From a bacterium (GTDB lineage: Bacteria > Bdellovibrionota_C > UBA2361 > OMII01), in contig JAFMJG010000003.1 in assembly GCA_017853605.1 (NCBI GenBank), positions 1 to 50,758 of the forward strand: 50,758 nucleotides of DNA, read 5' to 3'. Below are positions 18,801-25,797 of the stretch, one piece after another (positions within the stretch are counted from its first letter, which is position 1; each line of letters starts with the position of its first letter). The translations under genes and the position numbers were made by a program. The notes below the pieces were generated by a model that was not told where the DNA came from, ran no database searches, and was given only the letters and a program-made list of their open reading frames with translations.

Positions 18801-19590
18801 GGCTACGAATAAAGATGCCGCCCCGCTCAAAGACGCGAAAGATGTCGGCCGGCGCAAATACCTCCCAGGTGGGCAGCGGCAAGAGCTTTCCAAGCGCCCC
18901 GCGCGCCCGCATCTGCGGGGTGAGAGGGCGATGATGGTCATGCAAGATTGATGCAGGCTCGCCCTGCTGCGTGTACGCCTCGCCGAGCAGGTAGACCTTG
19001 TTCGGGAGCAGCCCATTATTGTAGGCGGCCCCGCCAAACAGCATCGCCGACGTTGTCATGAGGCTCTTCTTGACGGCAGTGGTGATCTGCGAGTGGCACC
19101 CTCCGCACGCCTGGGGCGCGGCACGAAGGTCTCCGGGGTTGATGAATCGCGCGAAGTCCAGCGACTCCTTCGTGAGCTCAGTGTACGAGCCGCGCGGATT
19201 CGCCGATGTGGGCCACCATTCGGGGTGGCGCGGCTGCACGTGGGCCACCCTCTTGGCAGCTTCGTAGGCCACGCTGCCAGCTTTGAGGCCCTCCGCCCTC
19301 GCCGTGGGATCGCCCCCATGGCATTCAGCACATCCGATGTGAACCGCGGGGTTCTCGTGCATGGTGGGGGCGTCCGTCTTTGTGTGGCAATCGAGGCACC
19401 CGGTGCTGGACGACCTCATCACCTCGGGGCTTCCCCAGGGCTGAAGCACATTCTCGTACGGGTCCTCCGCGCCCGCCTGTTGCACGACTGCGGCAAGCTG
19501 GCAAGCAAGGGCGAGCACAACGGGAGCAACCGCTGCCCTGCTCCAACTTCCTAGCCGTGATCCCTCCTGTTTCGCCATCCTGTGCACCAT
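15853..19590 (-). CDS. Exported decahaem cytochrome c fused to LVIVD-type propeller
   Basis: This 1245-residue protein has a signal peptide (cleaved near residue 41, AGA-ED). Ten CXXCH haem sites lie between about residues 65 and 790: CLDCH, CAECH, CGGCH, CTACH, CMVCH, CSDCH, CEDCH, CFACH, CGGCH and CKDCH. After these come about seven LVIVD-type blade repeats (for example AYVAGGAEGLVIVDI and AFMTDEEGFHVIDI). It is therefore a large exported redox protein, likely at the cell surface, whose propeller could bind a partner, a mineral or another protein. It is the last gene of the six-gene operon. Its ATG overlaps the barrel gene's stop by 1 nt (TAATG); ATG 19578 is an alternative start. No lipobox is evident. 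Confidence 0.9.
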   Translation of the reverse strand: MVHRMAKQEGSRLGSWSRAAVAPVVLALACQLAAVVQQAGAEDPYENVLQPWGSPEVMRSSSTGCLDCHTKTDAPTMHENPAVHIGCAECHGGDPTARAEGLKAGSVAYEAAKRVAHVQPRHPEWWPTSANPRGSYTELTKESLDFARFINPGDLRAAPQACGGCHSQITTAVKKSLMTTSAMLFGGAAYNNGLLPNKVYLLGEAYTQQGEPASILHDHHRPLTPQMRARGALGKLLPLPTWEVFAPADIFRVFERGGIFIRSQFSDIGVPNPLEDSGKPDVKASNRGPGTGARIAVPLLNIHKTRLNDPHLSFLGTNDHPGDYRSSGCTACHAVYANDRAPAHSGPYAKYGHDGKSVSVDPTIPKNEEGHPLKHVFTRAIPTSQCMVCHMHQPNMFLNTYVGYTMWDYEADAPAMWPEKQRYPTDEEAFTSISHNPEEAAIRGKWTDIDFLRRVADLNPKLKTTQFADYHGHGWNFRAVFKRDRKGHLLDKDGKIVPFDDPEKFKRAVHLQDIHVDFGMQCSDCHFAQDVHGDGNIYGEVAQAVQIGCEDCHGDVSRRATLRTSGPAAPEGGEDLSLKRTPWGERLFVWKGDQLMQRSMVTKGLEWRVKQVVDSINPGSSDYNRKSARAKLVKKLEDGAVTYSFASSREAAQPNANEKLAHPNGDMSCFACHSSWTTACGGCHLPIQANWKSRTKHYEGKVTRNWATYNPQVARDDMYQLGRHGPAKNGKIVPVRSSSALMLSSTDTNRQKIYIQQPPTSGSGHSSQAFAPHFPHTVRTRETKECKDCHVSKENDNNAIMAQLLLLGTNFVNFMGHYAWVAAGEEGLEAVQVTEWDEPQAVIGSYLHRYAYPDYYKAHRERGMELEESHRHHGAGGSTRSIQMRGEYLYTAAGSDGFRVYDIANIANKGFSERIVTSPVSPLGQDTHVASENATGVALPTTMPVAPFKKQLPENLEAPMHPIYHYAFISDSEEGLIVVNVDTLQDGEPRNNFLERELTWNKDGILTGARCITLAGARAFIGTEDKVVVLNIDDPLEPRVEAAWPAKRPSAVAIQFRYAFMTDEEGFHVIDITHPSAPRVVPAASVPLADARNLYVARTYAYVAGGAEGLVIVDIERPESPFVHEKFTDGGRLNDTHDVKVASTNASLFAYVADGRNGLVVIQLTDPDRVPGFYGFSPPVRPIVIARKQMAGPALAISKPLDRDRAVDETGNQVSVLGRLGSRPFTLDEMKKMFLNSEGKVWTVD

Positions 19591-21398
19591 TAGTACTGAA
19601 GTATGAGGTTCGTAAAGGTGTCGTACAGCGTCTGGCTGCCGAAGAGGTTCTCCTGGCCGCTGCCGGGGAGGAGAACCGCAACGCCAGTGCGGATGATGAC
19701 GTTATTGTTGAGAAACGGGCGGTAGACGAAGCCGGCAGAGAGATCTACGCCGATGTCCCTCGTGATCGACCCGTCTTGGCGAAGGTCCTGAAGGACCGCC
19801 ACCTGGTCGAACTGCAGGAAGCTCGTGTTGGTGACGAGCTTGAGCTCGGGGAGCAGATCGAAGTCGACGCCCACGTTGTACACCCGTATGCCCGGGTTGA
19901 CGAAGTTGGCTTGGCCGAGCTCCTTGCCGGCCTTCAGGTCGGGCAGCAAGCTGTTCCTGTTGACGAGGTTGACTCCGCCGCCGCCCACGAAGGGGATCGC
20001 CTCGCGCTGAAAGAACCCCAGGTCTCCCCCTGCAAAGTTCGGGTTGTCAAAGATTGAGTCGAACCCGGTACCGCGGCTGTCGTAAGGATCGCTGTCACCC
20101 GATGCCCAAAAGAATGAGGCACGGAACCTGACATAGTCTAGGTCGTACGAGAGCTCCTGGGCGAACATCTGCGCGCTGATGTCGACCTGCCGGTTTGCGA
20201 TAGGGTTGTGGCTCTCCGAGCCCATCACGTAGTAGTACTGGGTCGTCGTGTTGACGCGCCCAATATGGCCGTCGCCGCCGACGCCAAAATAGGTGGAATT
20301 GAGGTTCTTAAATCGCTCATCGCCGATCGGGGCGGGGCGCACGAGGAACCCGTTCCGGTCGTACGTGTAGCCCGCGTCCCCTGCGTTGTCCCGCCGGTTG
20401 ACCACGCTAAAGAGCATCGTGTGGCCGGGGGCAATCATGTCCTGGCGGTACATGTTTGCCACAAAGACATCCTGGTGCCTGTAGTCGAAGGTCGTGTTGA
20501 TGCCGGTGTTGGTGTCCTTGTCGAGCAAGAAGAATGCCGCTGCGTTAAACTGAGTCCTGTTATTGTCATAGTTTCCGAACACTCGGACACCGGGCTCGTT
20601 GTCGTTGAACAGGAACCCCCGGAAGTCAGCGTTGAACTGCTGGATTCCGAGCCGTGTCGAGACAAAGTCATAGCGCTCTGAGAGGTTTGCCAGGTGAATG
20701 TCAGCAAAGAGCTCCTGGAAGCCAAACGCCTGGGCGGTTCGGGTGTCGCCGAAGGCAGGATCCGCCTTGAGAAGGCCGTCCTCTTGCGCGTACAGCCGGT
20801 TGACCTGGAAGATCGGCGCAATTCGCAGCTCAAAGTCTGGCGGCTTGAAGGCTGTGTCGCCCTTTATGAGGCTGAAGGATGCGATGACGTTCTCGGCAAA
20901 GAAGTTCTGGTCCCCGTCGCCAAAAACGTTGTTGCTGTTGGGCCTCTTGGTGCTCGCCTGGCCCACCGGCACCGGTATGCGCCGCGCCTCGAAGAGGGTG
21001 TCCGAGATAACCGAGACCTCCGTAAACCATTCCTCTCCAGGCTTCCCAAAGGCTGGTATGTCGGCCTTGAGCGCGTTTTGGTTGTAGGGATCATAGTACT
21101 TGCCCGCGTAAAACATGCGCCAGCGATCCGGCACGGCGATGAACTCTGTGGCAGAATCATGAACGGGCTGGATCGACTCATAGATCGTGTCTGGAAACGG
21201 TGCCGGCTCGCTGTCGGGCATGCGGCGTGGCGCCTCGCTGGTCACCGACAGGCCGCCAAGAGATCCCGCTTCCTCCTGGGCGAGCGCCGGCCGCACAGAG
21301 GCCCCAAGAGCGAGCACGAGCACGGCACCCAGCAGTGCGTCGGCCGACGCCCGGCGGGAAGCCCCCTCGCCCGACTGTCTCGGAGCCCGCTGCCCCAT
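19590..21398 (-). CDS. Predicted outer-membrane beta-barrel of the cytochrome operon
   Basis: This 602-residue protein has a signal peptide ending near residue 40 (ALA-QE). The mature part alternates strands and short turns, is rich in Asn, Asp, Tyr and Phe (for example YAGKYYDPYNQN and FGNYDNNRTQFNAAAFFLLD) and ends in LILQY, an aromatic terminus typical of barrels. It has no CXXCH. The position between the FHA/decahaem gene and the surface-type decahaem gene suggests it is the barrel of a porin-cytochrome conduit. It is not an obvious MtrB by sequence: no N-terminal CXXC was seen. A role in housing haems across the outer membrane is inferred from context. Confidence 0.8.
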   Translation of the reverse strand: MGQRAPRQSGEGASRRASADALLGAVLVLALGASVRPALAQEEAGSLGGLSVTSEAPRRMPDSEPAPFPDTIYESIQPVHDSATEFIAVPDRWRMFYAGKYYDPYNQNALKADIPAFGKPGEEWFTEVSVISDTLFEARRIPVPVGQASTKRPNSNNVFGDGDQNFFAENVIASFSLIKGDTAFKPPDFELRIAPIFQVNRLYAQEDGLLKADPAFGDTRTAQAFGFQELFADIHLANLSERYDFVSTRLGIQQFNADFRGFLFNDNEPGVRVFGNYDNNRTQFNAAAFFLLDKDTNTGINTTFDYRHQDVFVANMYRQDMIAPGHTMLFSVVNRRDNAGDAGYTYDRNGFLVRPAPIGDERFKNLNSTYFGVGGDGHIGRVNTTTQYYYVMGSESHNPIANRQVDISAQMFAQELSYDLDYVRFRASFFWASGDSDPYDSRGTGFDSIFDNPNFAGGDLGFFQREAIPFVGGGGVNLVNRNSLLPDLKAGKELGQANFVNPGIRVYNVGVDFDLLPELKLVTNTSFLQFDQVAVLQDLRQDGSITRDIGVDLSAGFVYRPFLNNNVIIRTGVAVLLPGSGQENLFGSQTLYDTFTNLILQY

Positions 21399-21403
21399 CT
21401 CCG

Positions 21404-23284
21404 CTACCCTTCCGTGCAGACACCCTGTTCATTGCTGCCACTGAAGGGGGCTTCAGGACAGTTGACGTAGCGAAGCCGCGAATTGCGCTGAGGAACGATC
21501 TGGTCCGCCCGTATCTCAAGCGGCGCGTTGAAGCCAAGGTAGGGATCACCGACGGTGGTGTACCCAACGTAGTCGAGCCCCCGGCGGCTCGCGCCATAGA
21601 AGGCCACCATGTCATCCTGGTCCACGCCGTCTCCGCTGACGCCGATCGCCCCAATCAGCACCCCGCCCCGGTACAGCGGCACGGCGCCGGGGAAGATCTG
21701 AATGCCGTTCCTCAAGCGGCCCCCAAAAACCGCGCTCGTGCACGAGCTGGGCACGGTGCCGGGCTGCAGTATCGGACCAACGAGACTGCCAAACACGAGG
21801 TCGAGCTGCAGGCCGGTATTGAAGACCGACCAGCTCGGGCCTGCCGCTGTCCCGGGGAACGGCAGCGAGAAGGGGCCGTTGGCGGTGCCGTTGATTCCAT
21901 CCGGGAAGAAGGGCCGTGAAACGTTTCCCACCGAGCGGTTGGCGAATGCGTGGCTGCCATCGAGCGAGACACCCGTGAACGCCGCGAAGCTCGCTGCGTA
22001 GTTCGGCGAAACGCCGGCAGCAAGCAGGGTGCCGGCGCTCGCGGAGCTCATGAAAGCCGCCGTGCGCGCCTTCTGGAGCGAAACGTCCACGCCAAACACG
22101 GGGGCATCCTGGGAGCGGATAAAGCCCAGCGGGTTTCCGCTCTCATCAACCACAAAGATCGACACCCGCGCAGAGGTGTCGAGCGGCTGACGTATCGCGG
22201 CCCGGGCGCGGTAGGCGGTGGTGAGCGCCGAGTCGAGCAGGGCGTTCACATCGCTGGCAGAGAGCTGGGCTCCGCCAGGCAGGGGCCTGCCCCCGATGGT
22301 TGGGAACCTCCCAACCAGCACAGCCGCAGGAATTCCCGCCTTCTCTGTTGCGACGATGCCGGAAGGGGCTGTGCCAAACGTGGTGCCGGCCCTGATCTGG
22401 CCATTGGTGTACGAGGGCTGTGACTTGAAGCCTGCCGGGTCGAGGGGCTCAAGCTCCGCAGGCGCCACGATCTCGTTGTACGTCGTGTCTGAGTAGCGCA
22501 GAGACCGGCCCGCCAGCGAGATGCTGTTGCCCGTCCGTTGCGCAGGCGCCTCAAACCCGAGGCTCGCCGTCATGGCCACAACTTCCTCAGGCGACTCCTG
22601 GTAGTCCTGCAGGTTTGGATCGATGGTGTAAAGCCCGTCGAACTCTGCGCTGACACCGCCAACCACGTCTCCCTGCTTGTAGAGCGGGAATCCCCCTGGA
22701 TCGGCCGAAAGCCCAAGCGGCAACGGCCTAGGCCCCACAGGGCCGTTTGCCCTGGTGATGTCGCTGCATATCAGCTGCGAAAACTGAACCCCAAAGAGCG
22801 GCCCGCCCGGCTGGTCGTTCTGGCCGGGAAGGTAGTTCTGCTGGATAATCTGCCCCGCCGTCCGGGAGGAGAATGCGTTTCCCTGCGAGCTTAGGTAGGC
22901 TCCGGTTCCAGCTTTTGAAATCGCGGCAAGCGTCGAGGGAACTGCTATCCCTTCAAGCCCGCCGCTGGCTCCCGTCTGCCCATTAATGGTCGTTGTCTGG
23001 GGCGCTCCGCTCATCTGGTACAGGGCGAGAACATTGCCGGTCCGGTCAGTGATGGCGAACGTCGCTGCCGTCCCCATCCCCTTTGCCGCTGCGACCCCCT
23101 GCTGCAAAATAGTGGTCACCTCCTCAACCGACAGGGACTGGTTAGCGCAGCTGCCATCACAATTAAAGTTGGCAGCGGGGTCCCCGCCGCTCGTCTCGCC
23201 CGCACTTCCGCTGCCGCCCCCGCAGCCGAGCAGCGCCGTCATGAGGGCAGTGGCAGAGATCATCGTCAGTTTCTTGTGGGCCAT
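21404..23284 (-). CDS. Lipoprotein with two GlcG/HbpS-like domains
   Basis: This 626-residue protein starts with a lipoprotein signal, TALLGCGGG. Two GlcG/HbpS (haem-degrading PF03928-type) domains are visible. The first starts near residue 50 with LSVEEVTTILQQGV and AITDRTGNVLALY. The second starts near 330 with LSASDVNALLDSAL and IFVVDESGNPLGF, and ends with PLYRGGVLIGAIGVSGDG. Single-domain HbpS proteins bind haem or metal and sense redox state. A tandem lipoprotein form inside a cytochrome operon suggests haem handling or scaffolding on the periplasmic side. No CXXCH is present. The gaps are 12 nt after the upstream gene and 5 nt before the next. Confidence 0.82.
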   Translation of the reverse strand: MAHKKLTMISATALMTALLGCGGGSGSAGETSGGDPAANFNCDGSCANQSLSVEEVTTILQQGVAAAKGMGTAATFAITDRTGNVLALYQMSGAPQTTTINGQTGASGGLEGIAVPSTLAAISKAGTGAYLSSQGNAFSSRTAGQIIQQNYLPGQNDQPGGPLFGVQFSQLICSDITRANGPVGPRPLPLGLSADPGGFPLYKQGDVVGGVSAEFDGLYTIDPNLQDYQESPEEVVAMTASLGFEAPAQRTGNSISLAGRSLRYSDTTYNEIVAPAELEPLDPAGFKSQPSYTNGQIRAGTTFGTAPSGIVATEKAGIPAAVLVGRFPTIGGRPLPGGAQLSASDVNALLDSALTTAYRARAAIRQPLDTSARVSIFVVDESGNPLGFIRSQDAPVFGVDVSLQKARTAAFMSSASAGTLLAAGVSPNYAASFAAFTGVSLDGSHAFANRSVGNVSRPFFPDGINGTANGPFSLPFPGTAAGPSWSVFNTGLQLDLVFGSLVGPILQPGTVPSSCTSAVFGGRLRNGIQIFPGAVPLYRGGVLIGAIGVSGDGVDQDDMVAFYGASRRGLDYVGYTTVGDPYLGFNAPLEIRADQIVPQRNSRLRYVNCPEAPFSGSNEQGVCTEG

Positions 23285-23296
23285 GTGCGGTGATTC

Positions 23297-24970
23297 CTAG
23301 CGAGTTAGGCTTTTAAGGTACGAGGCGATATCTTCCTTTCTTTCGCCCGGAAAACCAAGCGAATCGTGGTACGAGTGGCACTCTGTGCAGTCCGAACGCA
23401 CAAAGCCTTCAGTATCCTCGCTGCGGTGGCACTCCTGGCACAGCTGCTTGCGGGGCAGAAGAAGATCTTTTGTCTCTGACGAGCCACGGGCTTTTTCGTG
23501 GCACGACTCGCAGGTGAACTTCTCGTGCGCGCCGTGGCTGAAGTGCGCCTGCGGAAACCACACCGAAGGGATGTTGGGCTCAGCGACAGAGTAATGGGCA
23601 TTCGACACAGTCTGCTCGCTACTTGGCTTTTCGGCTATTGAGTGGCAGAGAAAGCACGCTGTTTTCGTGAAGAGCTGCTTTTCAGCATCTCGGGCGCTGC
23701 CCAGCACCGCAGCGATGCTCTGTGGCACCGGAGCCTCCTCCGCGCCAGGAACGGAGCCAGGCATGTCTCGCGTGGAGTCATGCGCAGGGTTCGGCACCGA
23801 CTCATCTTCCTTAAGCAGCACAACCTTTGAGTATGCGGCAAAGAGCGACTCGAACACAGATTCAGCGTCCCCGTGCGGAACCTCTTCGTACGGAAGTCGC
23901 TCGTCGAAGCCCAGCGAGTGGCAGTCGCGGCAATGCTTGTCAAAGCGTATCGGCTCCAGCTGCCTGAAGTCGGGGCCAAGCCTGTGGCACGCGCCGCATT
24001 CAAGGGTGACAGGCCCCTCTTTGCCCCTCAGGCCGCGCTTGAGGTGAAGCTTATGGTTAAGCTTGATGCGGGACGAGTCGACCGCGCGCTCTTGGTCATC
24101 GAGGCTAACGCGGGACACCGTCCCTTGGGGGCCAGGGACTGAAATTTTGAACTGCGGGTGCAGGTCAAACGACGGCACGTTCTCTGCCGTGGCTCCAGGC
24201 TGCAGAGACGCCATCCTCGCGTGGCACGAGGAGCACTGCCGCGAGTCGTGAGTGATGACCCCTGAGTCCCCGTTGTGCTCCATGTGGCATTGGGCGCAGC
24301 GCGCCTGGAGCGCCGGATGCCGCGCATTGAAATCCCCGATGCCCTTGGCGTGCTCAGTCATGTGGTGGCAGGTGAGGCACTGGGCGTCCTGCACCGGCTG
24401 GAAGGGCTTGGCGTGGCATTGTCCGCAGTCCTCCTCGATGAGCTGGTGCGCCCTCGAGACCGGCCCTGTGCTCCACGCATCTTTTTCGCCAGAGCCAATC
24501 GGCAGGGCGAGGAACACCAGCGAGACCAAGACGGCAGCTGCCAGCGAGAGCATCCTCATCGGCGGCACGTGGGACTCAATCCCGAGCGCCGCGAGGCCCC
24601 TTGCCGCGAGATCCTGATCCTGCGCCGGCTGGGCGAGCCCCTCGACCAGCGTAAGCTCCGCCTCCTGCCCCTGCAGCCGCACGCGAGCCTCAATATCGCC
24701 CAGGGACACCACGTCGCCGTCGGCAAGCGCAGCTCGAGCAACACGCCGCCCATTGACCCGGATTCCCGCAAGGCTCCCTAGGTCAAGCACGGCGAGTGCG
24801 CCCCCTTCCCAGGCGAACCGCGCATGCTCTATTCCGATGCGCTGGCCAACGAGGATGACGTCGGACTCGCCGCCCCTGCCCAAGACTATTTCTTGTTGCT
24901 CAACCCGGGTCTCGCTGCGCTCGACTGAGCCGTTGCTCCCGTGCCTCTCGTGGATGATTCGGAACGCCAT
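23297..24970 (-). CDS. FHA domain - TM helix - periplasmic decahaem cytochrome c
   Basis: This 557-residue protein has no N-terminal signal. Residues about 20-100 form an FHA domain (VLGRGGESDVIL, IEHARF, DLGSLAGIRVNG). A TM helix lies at about 139-159. After it come ten CXXCH sites from C182 on: CGQCH, CLTCH, CAQCH, CSSCH, CGACH, CRDCH, CFLCH, CESCH, CQECH and CTECH. The FHA domain should thus be cytoplasmic and the haems periplasmic. The usual FHA Ser before the conserved His is Gly here (GIEH), so classical phosphothreonine binding may be weakened. It can pass electrons from the membrane to the outer-membrane module. Gaps are 3 nt and 12 nt to its neighbours. Confidence 0.9.
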   Translation of the reverse strand: MAFRIIHERHGSNGSVERSETRVEQQEIVLGRGGESDVILVGQRIGIEHARFAWEGGALAVLDLGSLAGIRVNGRRVARAALADGDVVSLGDIEARVRLQGQEAELTLVEGLAQPAQDQDLAARGLAALGIESHVPPMRMLSLAAAVLVSLVFLALPIGSGEKDAWSTGPVSRAHQLIEEDCGQCHAKPFQPVQDAQCLTCHHMTEHAKGIGDFNARHPALQARCAQCHMEHNGDSGVITHDSRQCSSCHARMASLQPGATAENVPSFDLHPQFKISVPGPQGTVSRVSLDDQERAVDSSRIKLNHKLHLKRGLRGKEGPVTLECGACHRLGPDFRQLEPIRFDKHCRDCHSLGFDERLPYEEVPHGDAESVFESLFAAYSKVVLLKEDESVPNPAHDSTRDMPGSVPGAEEAPVPQSIAAVLGSARDAEKQLFTKTACFLCHSIAEKPSSEQTVSNAHYSVAEPNIPSVWFPQAHFSHGAHEKFTCESCHEKARGSSETKDLLLPRKQLCQECHRSEDTEGFVRSDCTECHSYHDSLGFPGERKEDIASYLKSLTR

Positions 24971-24973
24971 ATC

Positions 24974-25789
24974 CTACCGGTAGAAGAGCACGACAACGAT
25001 GTGGATAGCGAGCGCAACACACAGCGCGCACGAGAGGGGGATGTGGGTGTAGAGCCAGAGCTTAAGCAGCGCCTTGATCCGCGCCTGCTCCAGGAGCGAC
25101 CGAATCAGGTCAAGCCGCTGGTCGAGCAGCCCAATCATTGCTATGGCATCACGCTGCTCCGCATCGGAGATAACTGAAAGCATCACTGCTGCCGCTTTTT
25201 GGTTCACCGACGGGTGCCGCTCCTTGACGATAATTGACCAGAGTGAGAGGTCGAGCGGCACATCAAAGGCGTTGTAGACCTGGAGGAAGGCTTCGCTCTT
25301 TCCCGCGCAGAGTGCCTCTGCCTGCTTGCCAAGCTCCCCTATTCGCTCAAGCATTGTCGCGTCCGTTGCCCCTCCCCGGTGCGCCGTGATCTTGCCCGAC
25401 AGCCGCGAGTAATTCACTGCCCCCCAGATGCCGGTGGCGATGGTGCCTACCATCAGGACGTAGGCGGTTGTGTGGACATCAAGCCCGAAGCTAAATCCTG
25501 AGTGGAGGGGCACGAGCAGAATGAGCCCGATACCGATCCAGACGTGGGCAGCAAGCCAGCCTTCGACGGTTCCCAGCGAGGATCTGTAGGCCCGCTTGCG
25601 GGCCGCATACGCCATGAGCAGACCGATGCCGAGAGCGGCGATCGTGCCAAAGGCGTACCCAAGCGCCGTGCCGCCATTGTTGCCGCCCACGGGGCTATTG
25701 AGGGCATACATCGTGGTGCACACAAGCAGCCCAACCGCAGTGATCCACAGCCACCTAAACCGCTTGTAGGAAATGAACGTCTCCTGCAT
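24974..25789 (-). CDS. Putative di-haem b membrane subunit
   Basis: This 271-residue protein has about five TM helices (near 12-30, 43-62, 80-98, 105-127 and 245-269) and a cytoplasmic or periplasmic helical loop at 140-240. Two helices each contain a His pair exactly 14 residues apart: H82/H96 and H249/H263. That H-x13-H spacing is the one used by cytochrome b of bc1 complexes to hold two stacked b haems, so I infer a di-haem quinone-reactive subunit. No family is recognised by name. The frame is open back to 25918, inside the previous gene, but ATG 25789 has an upstream GAGG and gives a clean start with an 8-nt gap. Confidence 0.75.
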   Translation of the reverse strand: MQETFISYKRFRWLWITAVGLLVCTTMYALNSPVGGNNGGTALGYAFGTIAALGIGLLMAYAARKRAYRSSLGTVEGWLAAHVWIGIGLILLVPLHSGFSFGLDVHTTAYVLMVGTIATGIWGAVNYSRLSGKITAHRGGATDATMLERIGELGKQAEALCAGKSEAFLQVYNAFDVPLDLSLWSIIVKERHPSVNQKAAAVMLSVISDAEQRDAIAMIGLLDQRLDLIRSLLEQARIKALLKLWLYTHIPLSCALCVALAIHIVVVLFYR

Positions 25790-25797
25790 CTCGCCCC

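Noticed and set aside
16696-20681. Several long plus-strand frames across the cytochrome and barrel genes
   Set aside because: The minus-strand frames there contain CXXCH motifs, signal peptides and LVIVD repeats; the plus-strand frames are mirror artefacts of GC-rich codons.
19590-21398. Barrel gene as an MtrB homologue
   Set aside because: No N-terminal CXXC and no specific similarity was visible; only the general barrel pattern and the operon position support its role.
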